Shown: positions 1-11,702, numbered from the stretch's first letter. The stretch: DNA of 64,000 nucleotides from Dermatemys mawii (GCA_007922305.1 ML677374.1:6335991-6399990); one strand, 5' to 3'. Notes: generated by a model from the sequence alone, not told the origin. A program made the numbers and translations.

Positions 1-1529
1 GCAAGGCTCATATGTATTCATGTTTATTATTATTATTTATTTTATTGACTGATTTTTATCTTAATGTTGTCCATTTTGTGGATTAAATTCAGTGCTCACA
101 TGAAGGAATCCACAGTTTATTAGCCCTGCTTTCCAGGGTGGCCTCCCATAGCCTATGATGGTCACCAAGAGTGCCCTTAAATGGAAAGAATCCACAGCCT
201 TCTGTGCCAGAAATCCCTTTGAAATGATGCTGATGTTGGCTCTGCATCTGATTTGATCTGTTTACTCCAAAATGTGGCTCGGCAGCTAGGGCAGATTTGG
301 AATGCAGAGATCGATGCTGGGATGGAGTGTGTTAGAGGTGGCTTTGCACAACTGGTTATCTGCCTGATTCATGAAGGCCCCTACAATTTGTCAGAGGTTT
401 TGTAAAAGCATAGGCTGAGAAACAAAGCTTTGACCTGGCTATGAATATTCCCAGAGTTCAGATCTGTTAGGATCCAAAGGTTTTGGTTTGACCTGTGGGT
501 TAGAGGTCTAGGCCAGGTATGAAGTTGGACCTGGATTCAAAGTTCACAAGGTTTGACTGTTCCAACATCAGCTGTGCCAGCACCTTCAGACCTCTTGGTC
601 TACTGGTGCCTGAACTATCTAGATCAGTGAGGGGTGGGAAACAGCTTTATACCACTCACTAGCAACTTCCTCTGATCACCTGACAGTAGTAGCGATGGAT
701 TCCAGATAGTCACTCTTGTGTGTGGACCTTCTGGGGTAGTGAATTCCTGAGGAACCTACCATTTCTCTTAAACCACCTTTACATCCAAAAACAATCACAG
801 TGCATGAGATACAAAACAGCCTTAAATCTGAAGAAACCCAGAATTTTTTACAAATAATCTATTTATGAACAACGGGTTGTGCATGCCAACTTAGTCCAGT
901 GTCTATGATCAGTCTGATATTCCAGACGCTTTGTGTCCCTGACTAGCACTTTCTTCTTCACTAGTTTACCCTATGACGACTGCTTTCTCACCATACCTGT
1001 AGTCGTACCAGCAGGGGGCTTGCTTATTCTATTTGAATTCAGATAGCCATAAAAATGTGGACTGAGTGAATTACTATGTGCTATAGGGGAATGTTTAATG
1101 CAAAGAAGTAGGGGCAGGGAGGAGGGGGAAGCTAGCTGTGTCATAATAGTCTATGCAGGCATTTATAAAGTGTGTAATCCCTGGGAGAAAGCCTAACCCT
1201 AAGCGTATGACAGCCTCTCTCTCTCTTCTGTATCAGAGTCTCCGGGTGCATGTAGTCAGAATTCCAGACATACAGAGCTCTCTGCTCTTGTTAAGAAAGG
1301 AAATTCTGCCTGGGATTCTATTTCTGAATCCTTCAGCAGAAATTAGTCGTTTTAAGATAATAACAATAATCCGATTAAAAATGTAGTTGAATTTTGTGGA
1401 ATCTGAATTCCGTAAGCTTGATGGGTCTTGAATATTCTTTAACAATAACACTAGCCCTTTGGTGGCGTAGTGCTAGCAATGTGCACACAGCGCTATTAGA
1501 TATGGAGCCCGGCATGTGAAAAAAAAATG
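1..1529. other. Unassigned non-coding sequence
   Basis: No gene or repeat family is recognised here. Open frames are short and overlap on both strands (for example around 1.15-1.45 kb), as expected by chance. Base composition is ordinary for vertebrate intergenic or intronic DNA. Confidence 0.6.
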
Positions 1530-1735
1530 GGGGCTCAGAGTTAAGCTCCTAAATCCATTTTTAGGCACCTACATTGTAACTAAGGGGTCAGGTTTTTGCC
1601 GGTGCTGAACTCCTATTGAACTCAGTGGAAGCTGCAGGGGGCTCCGCCTTATGGAAACTCCGGCCAATTATTTACATGCCTGTATATGGATTTAAGAACC
1701 CAACTTGGGCCCCCATTTTTAAAAACAGATTGACA
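1530..1735. repeat. Old palindromic interspersed repeat (TTAGGCACCTA type)
   Basis: The stretch carries the phrases CCTAAATCC, TTTAGGCACCTA and a GGTGCTGAACTCC...GTGGAAGCTGC segment. I associate these with a palindromic repeat common in turtle and crocodilian genomes, which I cannot place in a named family. Boundaries are approximate. A short open frame (1616-1828) overlaps it and is not a gene. Confidence 0.4.
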
Positions 1736-2130
1736 ATACAGACAGAGCTGGCTGTTACTTGTTTGCAACAGAAGGCCCCTATTCTGCAATCTGATCAACG
1801 TGGCTGGGTCAGTGTGGAATACCACTGAGCCCAGGGGTCCAGCCCCATGGCTGCAGATTCAAGACTGAAGTCTAAGCAAGACAGGCCCAGAGCAGAGAGA
1901 ATTGTTGTTGTAGGTAATTACTTTCTAGAACCGGGTTAGGAAAAATGCTGAGAACTGAAACTGCTCTTAGAGGCGATCTTATTGTTGGAGTTCTTAACCT
2001 TGTCTGATTTTGGTGTCGGAGATTGAGGATTGATTTTATGTTGTAGAACGGTAAAAACTATATAAAGATGTGTGTGTTTAAACAGCTTGCAGAGTGTCTT
2101 TTACTTTGAGTTCCACTTTGTTTCTTTCAG

Positions 2131-2162
2131 TTCAGCTAATGTCTAAGCAGTAGCCTCTCTAG
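2131..2162 (+). other. Splice-bounded 32-nt segment, possible non-coding exon
   Basis: A good acceptor (pyrimidine tract ending TTTCTTTCAG at 2121-2130) is followed 32 nt later by a consensus donor (AG|GTAAGTG at 2161-2168). All three frames contain a stop, so it cannot be an internal coding exon; it could at most belong to a non-coding transcript. A TATA-like TATATAAAG lies at 2059-2067. Such combinations also arise by chance in 64 kb. Confidence 0.12.
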
Positions 2163-2564
2163 GTAAGTGACTGAGGTAGTGCTGGGCCATTGCTCCATTC
2201 CAGACTCTTTCAAGGCCATCGCTGTCCATATCAAATCAAGACGCTTGCTGCAATGTTCACAGAAATGTAATTTGATTCGCCTTTGTCAACAGAATCTGTG
2301 GAAACCTCCCCTGCCTCAATAAATATCCCTGCAGGGTAGCACATGCTTTGTAAATAATTTTCATTGTGACCCCCTCTTGCTAGCAGGGTGGAGAGTTGAG
2401 AACATTCATCAAGTCACACATTAAGAAAATAATTTTCTTGTATGTAATTTGAGCAATAAATAAGGCCCAGGATTTCTCACTCCTGCAGCAAGGAAGTTTG
2501 AAGAGCTGTCTTTTCTGACAGCCAGTGGGTCTCATTTAAACCAGATCTACTTCAAAACCAATTC

Positions 2565-2597
2565 GTTCCTAAGGTGCTGCGCTTCCTAAGGTGCTGA
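2565..2597. repeat. Short tandem duplication
   Basis: TTCCTAAGGTGCTG occurs twice in succession, separated by CGC. This is a two-copy direct repeat with a unit of about 17 bp. Confidence 0.7.
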
Positions 2598-2624
2598 GCT
2601 GCTCTTATTTACAGTCTGTCGACA

Positions 2625-2690
2625 GCATGCCTGGCTCTGTGCAGTCACAGAGCAGGGTACAGCCTCTGCCCCGAGGAGCTCACTAGGTTA
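2625..2690 (+). repeat. SINE head fragment, MIR/tRNA-core-like
   Basis: The segment GTGCAGTCACAGAG...CAGCCTCTGCCCCGAGGAGCT matches the same part of better preserved copies at 10.1 and 55.0 kb (CAGTCCCTGCCCTGAAGA). Only this part is recognisable. Confidence 0.4.
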
Positions 2691-3077
2691 ACTGTACGTA
2701 GCAGATTATATGAGCTAAAAGAGGGAGTACATTCCAACCAGAAATCTGCATTCATGCATGTAGGAGCCATTCAATGGGATCTCGAAACTTCCTCTGATCT
2801 GCTGCTTTTCAAAGATTGGGGCTAATGCTTTATCTAGTGGTTTGATTTCCTTTCCCCCTTGCCCTCAGTGCAATTTCCCTCCCCACGTTTCACTGTAATC
2901 TGCCCTACAGCTGGGAACAGATGAGTCCAACCATTATTCATTTATCTTCTCCCACTTGAACTGGGCCTTAACTCTTTGCCCCTCGTCTTTCACACTCCCG
3001 TCTCTGTGTATTTTCCTAATCAACCCTCATGAGCAAAATCAGATGTGTATAAAAATACAAGGAATTGTTTTTTCTTG

Positions 3078-3149
3078 GGGCCTGATCTAAATCCCATTGA
3101 TGTCAATGGGCATCTTTCCATTGACTTCAGTGGACTTTGGATCAGGCCC
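3078..3149. repeat. 72-bp palindromic repeat (GGGCCTGATC...GATCAGGCCC)
   Basis: The first half, GGGCCTGATCTAAATCCCAT, is the inverted copy of the last half (reverse complement GGGCCTGATCCAAAGTCCAC) with few mismatches. The arms continue inward through GTCAATGG/CCATTGAC. This is a short foldback element of a type frequent in turtles; a degraded relative lies at 46.65 kb. No target duplication is obvious. Confidence 0.65.
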
Positions 3150-4429
3150 AGGGTAAGCATTGCCAGCCTGAGTTTACGCCTTCAGAAGTCACCTTCAAGC
3201 ACTTTCCTCTCCCTCAGGGTGCTTCCAAGCAGCATTGAACAAGCACATGACTGAACCTATAAGACAGGGCTTGACTTTTAGGAAGGGAGCCTGGAGGGCA
3301 CCAGATAATTTTGGAATCTAACCAGCTGCACCTCAAATGCCTGGATTACACTTACGTTCATGCTTATCAATCCCTCCGAGCACTTAAAAGCTGGGTGAAG
3401 GCTCCCCCAGTGTGTCAGTGTGTGAGAAATAGCTTTGCTTTTTCCTAGTGGAAATGTAAAATTTCTATTTTTATATATAGACTTTTTTTTATGGATGGCA
3501 ATGTTCCTATCCCCAGGCATTTTGCATTGGAATTCAGCTCATTGCAAGCCTATTACATGTTCACTAACTATAAACCATCTGATTTATATTCATTAACCAG
3601 TACTAGACAGCAGCAGGGGCATAACGTTAGCACTGGACAAGCCTCAGTCGAAAGGTGAACTAAATTTGAGTTAATTAAGGTGCTGTAATTGTTGTCCAGT
3701 ACAAGTGTCTTCGGGGCATTGGCTTTGTAAATAATTTTTCACCCCAATCTCTCCTGTGCTCTAGTCTGCAACTTTGCTCAAGTCATAAACTAGGGAATCA
3801 ACTTTCCTGCACTTGCTTGTAACAAGAACAAGGAACCCTTACTGCTTCCTGCTGGGGACAGCAATGACCTTTTTGACTAGTGAAGTGCAAACAAAGTTGA
3901 GGGGTGGGGGGAATTATCCCCAGAGTAACACAGAAAGTGAGAGTTCAGGTTTATGAGAAGGACTACACAAGGGTTTATTCATTTTTCTGGAGTGCTGCTC
4001 TGAGGTTTGGTTCAGATAAACATTCAACATTCCTGACATCCTTCGCTGGAGTTCACCAAAACAACTTCATCAAGAAATCAGGCTGGAAAGCTCAGGATCA
4101 CAGGCTTCCTCATAAGATTCCCACTATTTCCTGATTCCCGAGAGGGCTCCAAAACAAAACCCTGGATCTGCACCTCCCTAAATTGTGAAGTTCAAAATCC
4201 AAACTCCAATTTGAAGACCACAAATCTTTATAGTGGGCTGGTCCCTGTTACCCCTGAACTTTGTATTCAAAATCCAGGTGCATATTTTATTGCTTTAGCT
4301 TCTCTTCAGCTGAAATCAGCAATCACAGAAGCACCCACAAGGGATGACTGGCTTCAAAACAGGGAGCAAGGGAGAGAGACACCTGATACACATTGCATGG
4401 CAATAGGCAGGAGCGATGGGGTCTGAGGC
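3150..4429. other. Unassigned non-coding sequence
   Basis: Nothing recognised. Open frames up to about 80 codons lie on both strands without exon signals or familiar residues. Confidence 0.55.
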
Positions 4430-4654
4430 ACGGAAAGGCAGAGATTTTTGAGGCATTTAGGCATTTCTGTGCTCAGCATTGCAATGCCTAACAGATTTAG
4501 GAGCCTACAACACCTTTTCAAAAGCAATCTAGGCAATGGAATTTAGCCCCCCCCCAAAAAGTGCCTAAATCCCTTTAGAAAATGATATAGATTCCTAAAT
4601 CAGTTGGATGTTGCTGTGCTCAGTGGTGCAATGCCTAAATATCTTTTTAAAAAC
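4430..4654. repeat. Interspersed repeat with internal 25-bp direct repeats
   Basis: A 25-bp phrase ending in GCAATGCCTAA occurs at 4467-4491 and again at 4614-4638 with three mismatches. The surrounding GCATTTAGGC, TTTAGGAGCCTA and GTGCCTAAATCC phrases resemble the repeat at 1.5 kb. A run of nine C lies at 4547-4555. Confidence 0.45.
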
Positions 4655-4757
4655 TGGGTCTAGATGATTAGCCAAAGATCCGAATGGAAGTCTGTGACAG
4701 AGCCGGTCTACCAAATGCCAAGTTAATGCCCAAACCACTGAATCATCACCCTGCCCC
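4655..4757 (+). repeat. MIR-like SINE tail fragment
   Basis: GAAGTCTGTGACAGAGCCGG...AAACCACTGAATCATC follows the order 'loss of value on record, locus motif, ends before ACTG.CC.T' seen in better copies in the window (CTGTGGCAGAGC...CCACTGGGCCA at 56.3 and 56.8 kb). It is diverged. Confidence 0.35.
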
Positions 4758-5629
4758 ATGGCTGACTTATCAGAAAAGGAAGAGTGGGAATACGAATGGG
4801 GATCAAGACAATGGACAACACAGTTTCTTGGCTGGGGAGCTGCGTTAGGGCTTGAATTAATGACTTACAAGTGACCTGAGGGCTGTTGGACTCACATTTG
4901 TGGGTGGTGTATCCCTCCTCTGCTTAGGCGCTGCTTGCCCTCTTTCTCATAATAGAGTTGATGAACAACCAATTTGTAAGTAAACAGGGCACACGGGTCT
5001 AATGCTGTTTGCGTGCAAAAGATGAGCTGAGAGATGCCACATGGAGTGTGGGGGGTGAGGAGGGGCGGCTAATCAGCCCAAAGTGAACAGTTCATAATGA
5101 GGAGAATAGTGATCCGTGTGAGCAAAATAAAAATCCCTGCTGCTCCTGAATCTGTGCACACCCACTGCGGAGTGGTAATTAGGAGGGAGTCTGGATGTGG
5201 AATTGAAACTGTAATTATGAAAAACTGCTAGATATTACAATAGCATCATGTTTAATGTTCTTTCCCCACCCACCATTTTTTACCCCCTGCCCCTTTGATT
5301 AATCACCATTTTTTCAGAAGTTTAAATTTTGAGGGAAATATTTGGAATGATCTGGGGTGTTTTGTGGCTTTCATTTTTAAGCTGAGGTGTTTTGAAGTTG
5401 AAAAGGAAAATGGTTTATTAGACTGTACATGGAAATTAATACATGGCAGGTTTGAGAGGGACTGATTTTCAGTTAAAAGGCTTGCAGCATGGTGGGCCGA
5501 GTTATCTCTTGAGCTGTATCCTTACCATGCTTTCTTGGCAAATGCAGTTTTTACTTGAATGCTGCTGAAAGTGTGTGTGAGAGGAAGGGCAGAGGAGTGT
5601 GAGGAATGGAGAAAATGGAGGGCTGGCAT

Positions 5630-5760
5630 GTCCGATCAATATGTTGATCTGCCACTCTCACTTGCCCGTAGATGCGTCATCACTCTCCTAATGAAGCGAT
5701 CACAGAGCTAATCAATTAGAACGGCGGGCACCAATTCCATCTTGAGGCGAGATTTCTGTG
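5630..5760. promoter_or_regulatory. Candidate conserved regulatory element (inference)
   Basis: This is repeat-free sequence with clustered transcription-factor-like words: GATCAATATGTTGATC (imperfect palindrome, about 5636), GCGTCATCAC, CTAATGAAGCGATCA and GCTAATCAATTAGAAC. Homeodomain-type TAAT/ATTA sites packed this closely are typical of vertebrate enhancers, but conservation cannot be seen from one sequence. Confidence 0.25.
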
Positions 5761-6893
5761 CTGCGCCTCTCTGTGGCTCAGCCAGGGAGGAAAGTGGCTT
5801 TCTGGGTTAACTTTTGCCTCCTTCTCGTTCCTTAGTTAATTCTATTCCTTGGTTTCTCTTTTCTCTCTTGTTTTTGTCCTGTGTTTGTGCAACGCCTATC
5901 GCCGTAAGGTCCTGAGCTACAGCCAGGACTCCGAGGCGTTATGACAAGATAAAGACTCAATCTGTATCCTTTTCTCCATACTGAATCAGCTGCGTAAGTT
6001 AGCTCACCCCTAAGGCCTTTGGTCAGTTTTCAAAAGTGCATTTTTGGAAATATTCTCTGCTGTGTAGGATTTTGGGTGTGATCTTAGCACCTGTTGGCTA
6101 ACTGTGCTAATTATCATTATCCCGGTTTAAAAGTGCAGCCTTTGACATGCGCTGAACCAATCAAGTTAAAAGTGAGGTTCCTCACTAGACTTTCACTTGG
6201 CCAATTTAGCACATGTTACAATGGTCACTGCCTTGTCAGGACTAGACTTTTTGTTAAAGGAGTACTTAGTTCATGTGAATAAACATGTACCAATATCACA
6301 CCTTACACTGTAGTCTACTCATGGCTCCAGTGAATGCCAACAAACATCTCTGCAGTGCATAGAGGGCGGCTGAAGCTTTGTTCAGAAAAGGAAGCGCACA
6401 AAAGCAGCCTCTGTGTTGATCTCACCCCTCTGTTTGCCTGGTCAAGTCTGCTATTGATCTGACAGCTCCTTTCCAGACCTGCCTTGGCAATAGACCCATG
6501 CCAGGCTCTCATAGTTTGTGTTCATGTTCACTTATTAATATAAAGATTCCACTTCACACTTGCTGGAGTAAACCTTGCTTGATGCCTGTGACAGGTTTTG
6601 CAGTAATTCAGTTGTAGCGCCAATCTCCTGCTAGATCTCTCCTCTATGGCTACCCCTCCAGCCTTTTCCAATTTTTCACTACAACAGTCATGAATAAATC
6701 ACCAAAACACATCAGATTGCTGGAAATGGAAATATCAGCGATAGGGCCCAGTTCAGTAGTCAAGGAGCATCATCCTTGTAGCAAGCCAGGAGTGCTCTGT
6801 GCTCTCTCACCATCGGCCACACATCATCCAGCCTGCCTTGTAATCAAAAGGCCCTGAAATGCCTGCAAGCCACCAGTGTACAAACCTTGCTTT
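5761..6893. other. Unassigned non-coding sequence
   Basis: No gene or repeat family recognised. Frames of 62-65 codons at 6.1-6.5 kb have no familiar features. Confidence 0.55.
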
Positions 6894-7185
6894 GCCCTGG
6901 TCTACACTGGGGGCGGGGGCGGGGGGATCGATCTAAGACTTCAGCTACACTATTCTTGTAGCTGAAGTTGATATACTTAGATCGACTTACTGGGGCGTCT
7001 TCACGGCAGTGAGTCGATCGTTGCCACTCCCCCCGTCAACTCCGCCTGCACCTCTCGCGGTGGTGGAGTACCGGAGTCGATGGGAGAACACTCAGGGATC
7101 GATTTATCAGGTCTAGATGGGACGCGATAAATCGATTCCCGATAGATCGATCTCACAGCGTCAATCCCTGCCATAGTGTAGAGTG
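6894..7185 (+). mobile_element. 292-bp inverted-repeat DNA transposon (non-autonomous), copy 1
   Basis: The ends are CCCTGGTCTACACT on the left and AGTGTAGAG on the right, a short imperfect terminal inverted repeat. Inside are two foldbacks: ACTTCAGCTAC...GTAGCTGAAGT near 6939-6967, and GATCGATTTATC...GATAAATCGAT near 7098-7138. The copy at 24826-25117 has the same parts in reverse order and the same length. No transposase is encoded. A G-rich run (GGGGGCGGGGGCGGGGGG, 6909-6926) lies just inside the left end. Confidence 0.7.
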
Positions 7186-8532
7186 CACTCTCTGTACCTT
7201 CCAACTCAGAAGGGTGGCAATTTTGTTGGGCATGCTGCAAAATGGGGCACCAACAGGATCCCACCACATGAGGCATGGGCTCTCATGTGTGCAAGAGATG
7301 AGCCCTGTTCATTGTCACTAGTGGTTACTTGATAACAGAAAAAGCAACCATAGTTGCTCTGTTAATTGTTTCTTCCACTGCAACCAAGCTTGAAGAATCA
7401 AGCAAAGGCCTGTAAGCTCTTGTTACATCAGGTGTGTTACCGTAACCAACTGCCCATAATCCCATATAACCCTGATCAGTGTGCTCTGAACACCTCTGCC
7501 CAATCTTGCATCAGGAGCCACATAGGGTGGCTACAAAGGCTTTTCCTACCCTCCAGCTGGTTAAAAGGCTACAGCCCGCTTTCATGGCTAAATGTAGAAG
7601 GTGGGGCAATGCCCTGGCAAGCCATACTCCAGAGGTAAGAGGAAAGCATGCTAAGTAGAGGCTGCATTTGATGAAATAGCTTCTCAGCCTATAAATGTCT
7701 ATCCATGAGCATCTCTGTGGTTCTTCCCAGGCTTTTTGGAAAGTGCCTGCTTAATTTCTCCTCTCATGTAGAATCTGCTCTGTCAGTCTTCTCCTCCCCC
7801 ATATTTCCATTCACAGCACTTAGAGGAATTATGGGGAATGAACTCCCTATGCATGGGGGAAATTCTGTTCTCAGCCAGCACCATCCCAGCAACAAGAATT
7901 TGCCAGGTAGACATTTAGGAAGAACAAGAATATTGTATATTTTGATGGACTCTTCTTGAGAATCATGCCCTGGCAAATCCCTTGGCAAGGGAACAGTTTG
8001 TGAGAGAGTTCCTCATCCACTCCTCCCCAAACACATTTCTTACCCAGTCTTGCATACCTCCTGATGCTTTGCCCTGGTTTTCACTGGTTAGGTACGTTGT
8101 ACATAGTATTGCTAGTATTTGCTGCATTGCATGCTGAGTTACAGGTTCTCTCCCCTTCCTCCTCCACTGTCTGGGTGTCCATCAGACAGAAGGACCATAG
8201 TCTTCCATTAACATCTACTTTGGTGACTACCTGCCTTTAAATTCAAACCTTACCATGATTGGATGCTGCTGGTGTCCCTCAGCCCCCATCCTCTGATGTG
8301 GACCATGTACTTTCCTCATCACATTCTTTGTTTGTTTTGACATTGTGTTTATGGCTCTCTATCTAGATTTCCTTCTTCAAAACCAGGCAGAGAGGTGTTT
8401 GGTGAGGGGGATAGGGTTGTATTGAACAAAAGGATACTGAGTGATAAGGTGGGAGTTTGTGGCTTGAGGGAGGGAGGAAGAGAGAGAGACGGTGTGTGTA
8501 CTGATCCATCTGAATGCCTTTCTTGTGTTGTA
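7186..8532. other. Unassigned non-coding sequence
   Basis: No recognised gene or repeat. Open frames of 74-90 codons occur on both strands and appear random. A GAGA-rich patch lies at about 8465-8490. Confidence 0.5.
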
Positions 8533-8826
8533 AAAAGAACGAGGAGTACTTGTGGCACCTTAGAGACTAACACATTTATTTAAACGTAAGTTTTCATGGG
8601 CTACAGCCCACTTCATCAGATGCATAGAATGGAACATACAGTAGGAAGATGTGTATATACACACAAAGAACATGAAAAGGTGGAAGTTGCCATACCAACT
8701 CTGAGAGACTAATTAATTAAGATGAGCTATTATCAGCAGGAGAAAAAACAGCAACTTTTACAGTGATAATCAAGATGGCCCATTTCAGACAGTTGACAAG
8801 AAAGTGTGAGTAACAGTAGGGGGATA
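8533..8826 (-). mobile_element. Turtle-type interspersed retroelement fragment with hammerhead-like hairpin
   Basis: The segment opens with GAACGAGGAGTACTTGTGGC and CACCTTAGAGACTAACACA, phrases I recognise from a very common turtle repeat. It continues through GAGCTATTATCAGCAGGAG and CCATTTCAGACAGTTGACAA. On the minus strand it reads CTGATGA, then a hairpin (GTGGGCT/AGCCCAT, two-base loop), then GAAA, which resembles a hammerhead core. A Penelope-like origin is possible but unproven. No ORF is preserved. Confidence 0.6.
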
Positions 8827-8954
8827 CTTCACATGGGGAAATAATGATTTCCTGTATTGTGTTGGTTCAATTGCACATATAGACGTCATTTAGTCCTGGA
8901 GTATTCTAAAAGCACTGGAGCTTCTTCCAGAAAGGCGTGTCATTGGAGTCATTG

Positions 8955-9345
8955 CAGCGGATGACCGAGAGCCAGGTCTCCTGGGTTCTATCTCTAACTC
9001 AGCTACTGATTTCTGGGTGCCTTTTCCATATGCCGTTAACTGCACAAAAAGCTAGCCTATGGCTGCCTCTCTGTTTGATGTGCACGCTCAGATGTTAAAT
9101 TCTCTGTTACACCCACAACTCATTTTTGCATCGGCAGAATTGTGCTCACAAGACTGAAGGATGCTTTTAAAAATTAGATCCTTGGAGAGAAATCCTGGCC
9201 ACAGTCACATGAGCAGGAGTCTTGCCACTGACTTCACTGAAGCCAAGATGCTGGCCCTTGGTTTACCCATTTGGAAAAAGGGGATTCTAGAGCCTATCTC
9301 ACAAGAGTGTTGTGAGGCTGGAGTATTGTGAAGCTGAGAAGTTTG
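8955..9345 (+). repeat. Diverged MIR-like SINE pieces
   Basis: GAGAGCCAGGTCTCCTGGG, CTAACTCAGCTACTGAT and, further on, TTTACCCATTTGGAAAAAGG...CTATCTCACAAGAGTGTTGT follow the order of the conserved MIR body (source phrase, valine-like tail, 'CCCATCTGTAAAATGG', 'CTCACAGGGTTGTTGTG'). About 220 bp of unrelated sequence separates the two parts. Confidence 0.35.
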
Positions 9346-9426
9346 GCTCAAAGAATGCAAATAACTATCATTCAAATCAGCGAGGTCAGAAACTCCAGCT
9401 AGGAATTAACAACAATCTAAAAACAA

Positions 9427-9437
9427 CCCCCCCCCCC
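9427..9437. repeat. Poly-C tract, 11 bp
   Basis: Eleven consecutive C. The following 150 bases are very AT-rich. Confidence 0.9.
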
Positions 9438-9997
9438 ACCAATAAAAATCAAAATCAGTTTTTTACTTTAAAATTAGCAGTCTTAATTTGGATATCAATT
9501 TTATTTCTGGATGGCTTGTCCATTTTGCAATTTAGTTTCTTTTATCTTTGTTATTATATTATACCCCCTGCTAATAAAATGTCAAATTAAAAAAAAAATA
9601 GGATCATTGGAATTGCAGAAAACCAATAAAATAAAATCTTACAAGAGAGGCAAAAGAAAATTTCCATCATTCTCTCCTTAACCAAAATCAAAATTAGAAT
9701 GTTGTTAGAAATTTCATTACGATGGAGCAGATTGGTAATGAAATTACATTCCAGCTTTCTGTATACTCAATGTGTTAAGTAGGTTTGATCAATGATGTTC
9801 ACACAATTAATTTTGTTGATTGCTGAGGATTACTTTATCGGCACTTGCATTTCACACTTGTGTGGGCTGGTTTTTTTGTTTTGTTTCCAAGGTAAATTCT
9901 ACATGATTTGAGTCACATGACAGAGAAGCAGGACTGAAGTCCAGTTATCCAAGCAATCTCCATCAGACCACGACTGGTACTAAGGTGAGGATGTTGT

Positions 9998-10165
9998 TGT
10001 TGTTAATCTTGTTTATAATGGTAGTGCCTAAGGAATAACTGAGAACCGGGCCCCAGTGCCCCAGACACTGCAACATACTGTACAAACACTGTAACATGCA
10101 GTCCCTGCCCTGAAGAACTTACAGTGTAAATAGACGAGACAGACATGAGAAAGGAGAAAGCTGGC
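9998..10165 (+). repeat. MIR/tRNA-core-like SINE, 5' part
   Basis: ATAATGGTAGTGCCTAAGG..., GACACTGCAACATACTGTAC, CAGTCCCTGCCCTGAAGAAC and TTACAGTGTAAATAGACGAG follow in the order of the 55.0-kb copy. A second SINE begins about 100 bp downstream. Confidence 0.6.
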
Positions 10166-10267
10166 TGACACTTAAACCCAATGGTGATTGTTCAGATATT
10201 TTCCTTCATCCCATGCAAGAAACATATAACTCTTGCCCCATGGACTCCAACTGTTCTGTTCTGTCCA

Positions 10268-10508
10268 TATGGCCCTCATCTCTATAGCACCCAAGTACCT
10301 CACAATCATTAAAGAGTTTTATCCTCCCAACTCCCTCTGTGAGGTAGAGAAGTGTCATCATCATTCACAGAGGGGAATTGAGGTATAAGGTAGATTAAGT
10401 GACTTGCCCATGGTCACATAAGTATTTCTATGGCTAAGCTGGGAATTGAACCCAGTTCTTCTAAGTCCTACACTCATGCCCTATCCACTGTGACTAGGCC
10501 ATCCTTCC
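10268..10508 (+). repeat. MIR/tRNA-core-like SINE
   Basis: The copy reads CCCTCATCTCTATAGCACCC, CTGTGAGGTAGAGAAGTG, AAGTGACTTGCCCATGGTCA, GGGAATTGAACCCAGTTCTT and CCCTATCCACTGTGACTAGG. These are the classic blocks of the family. An open frame that overlaps this stretch (10430-10780) is an artefact of the repeat. Confidence 0.7.
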
Positions 10509-10596
10509 TGCTCCTGGGTAGAAAGTGCTATGACCGAGTTTGCGGGGGGATAGTTCTATTTCTTGCACTTTCTCTTGTCTTTTGGTGTGGGAGGGA

Positions 10597-10725
10597 GGCA
10601 TTGGACTGGCAGATCTTGATTCAGTTCTTGGCTCTATCACTGACTAACTCTGTGACCGCAGGCAAGTCACTTAATTTTTCTGTGTCTCAATTCCCCAGCA
10701 TCACAGCAAATGATGACAGTACTTC
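10597..10725 (+). repeat. MIR-like SINE fragment
   Basis: GATTCAGTTCTTGGCTCTAT, CACTGACTAACTCTGTGACC, GGCAAGTCACTTAATTTTTC and TGTGTCTCAATTCCCCAGCA match the body of mammalian-wide interspersed repeats in order and orientation. Confidence 0.7.
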
Positions 10726-11702
10726 TCTATCTGGCAGGGGCGGAATGGGGAGATGTTCATTAATATGCATGGCCCTGTGATATTATGGTGAGGGGCGTAT
10801 GAGCAGATGGAAAGGTACATCTGAGAGAGCATCAGGGGTAGGCAGATTATGTGGTCTCAGTCACTTTGGCTTTCCGTGAAATCCCATGTTCCCTGTCCCA
10901 GTTTATTTCGGTATTGACGGGCGCATTTCAAACAGTGCGCTGCGCTTCTGTGCTGAGAGTACTCCCCGTTGTTGAGGGTGATGTGAGTACTCCCCATTGT
11001 GAGGTTAAACCCACAGCCCAGCTCTCTAATGTTGGCCCTGGAGTGTCCAGATTTGCTTGGATTTTTTTTTAACTAGTAGAAGGCCCTGATTTGCCATTGA
11101 TCCTTTGTCCCCACGCAGCTGGGTCATCCTGGTCCTGCAGCAAAGCATTTGCTGCTATTGTTATCCCTCCGCCGCCTCCACTGCCATGCAGTGATCCGTA
11201 AGTAGCCGTACCTGGCTGTTCTCTTTAACTGTTGGCCTTCTGCCCCACCCCCATCCCCGCACTCTGATCATTCATATACAGGGCATGTTCCATGAGTAGT
11301 GGAACTTCTGTATGGGAAAATGCCGTTATTCCTGCCTAGTAGCAGGAGTGAGGCCTTCGAAGGGACCTCAGTTCGTGCTGAAGTATCTCCCTACCTACTA
11401 TGGCAGAGAGTCTCCAAGCGATCGAATTTCAAGGGGAATTGGGCACCTAAAATCCTTTGGGCATCTTTAAAAATCTCACCTGCCCATTCTTCTGCTTGCA
11501 CCAGCTCCCATTTTCTGGCCATGAAATGGAGACAGGAGAAGTGGGCATTCAAGAGGGCTTGAGATTTACTTCCATGCACCGCAACTGGTGGTAGACACAT
11601 TTGACTGGAGCCCAACCATCTTCCATCCCCTACCAGCACTGTGGGAGCAAGGCCATCGTAGTTGCGGGTGCCAGGGGTAGCCCTGATGTCCAGTGAAAGC
11701 CA

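Noticed and set aside
2059..2067. TATA-box-like TATATAAAG
   Set aside because: A single AT-rich word without other promoter elements or a transcript; not listed as a promoter.
11119..11197. 79-nt segment between CCCCACGCAG and GTAAGTAG with two open frames
   Set aside because: The donor lacks the usual AG before GT, the peptides (leucine-rich or proline-rich) are unfamiliar, and no partner exon is seen.
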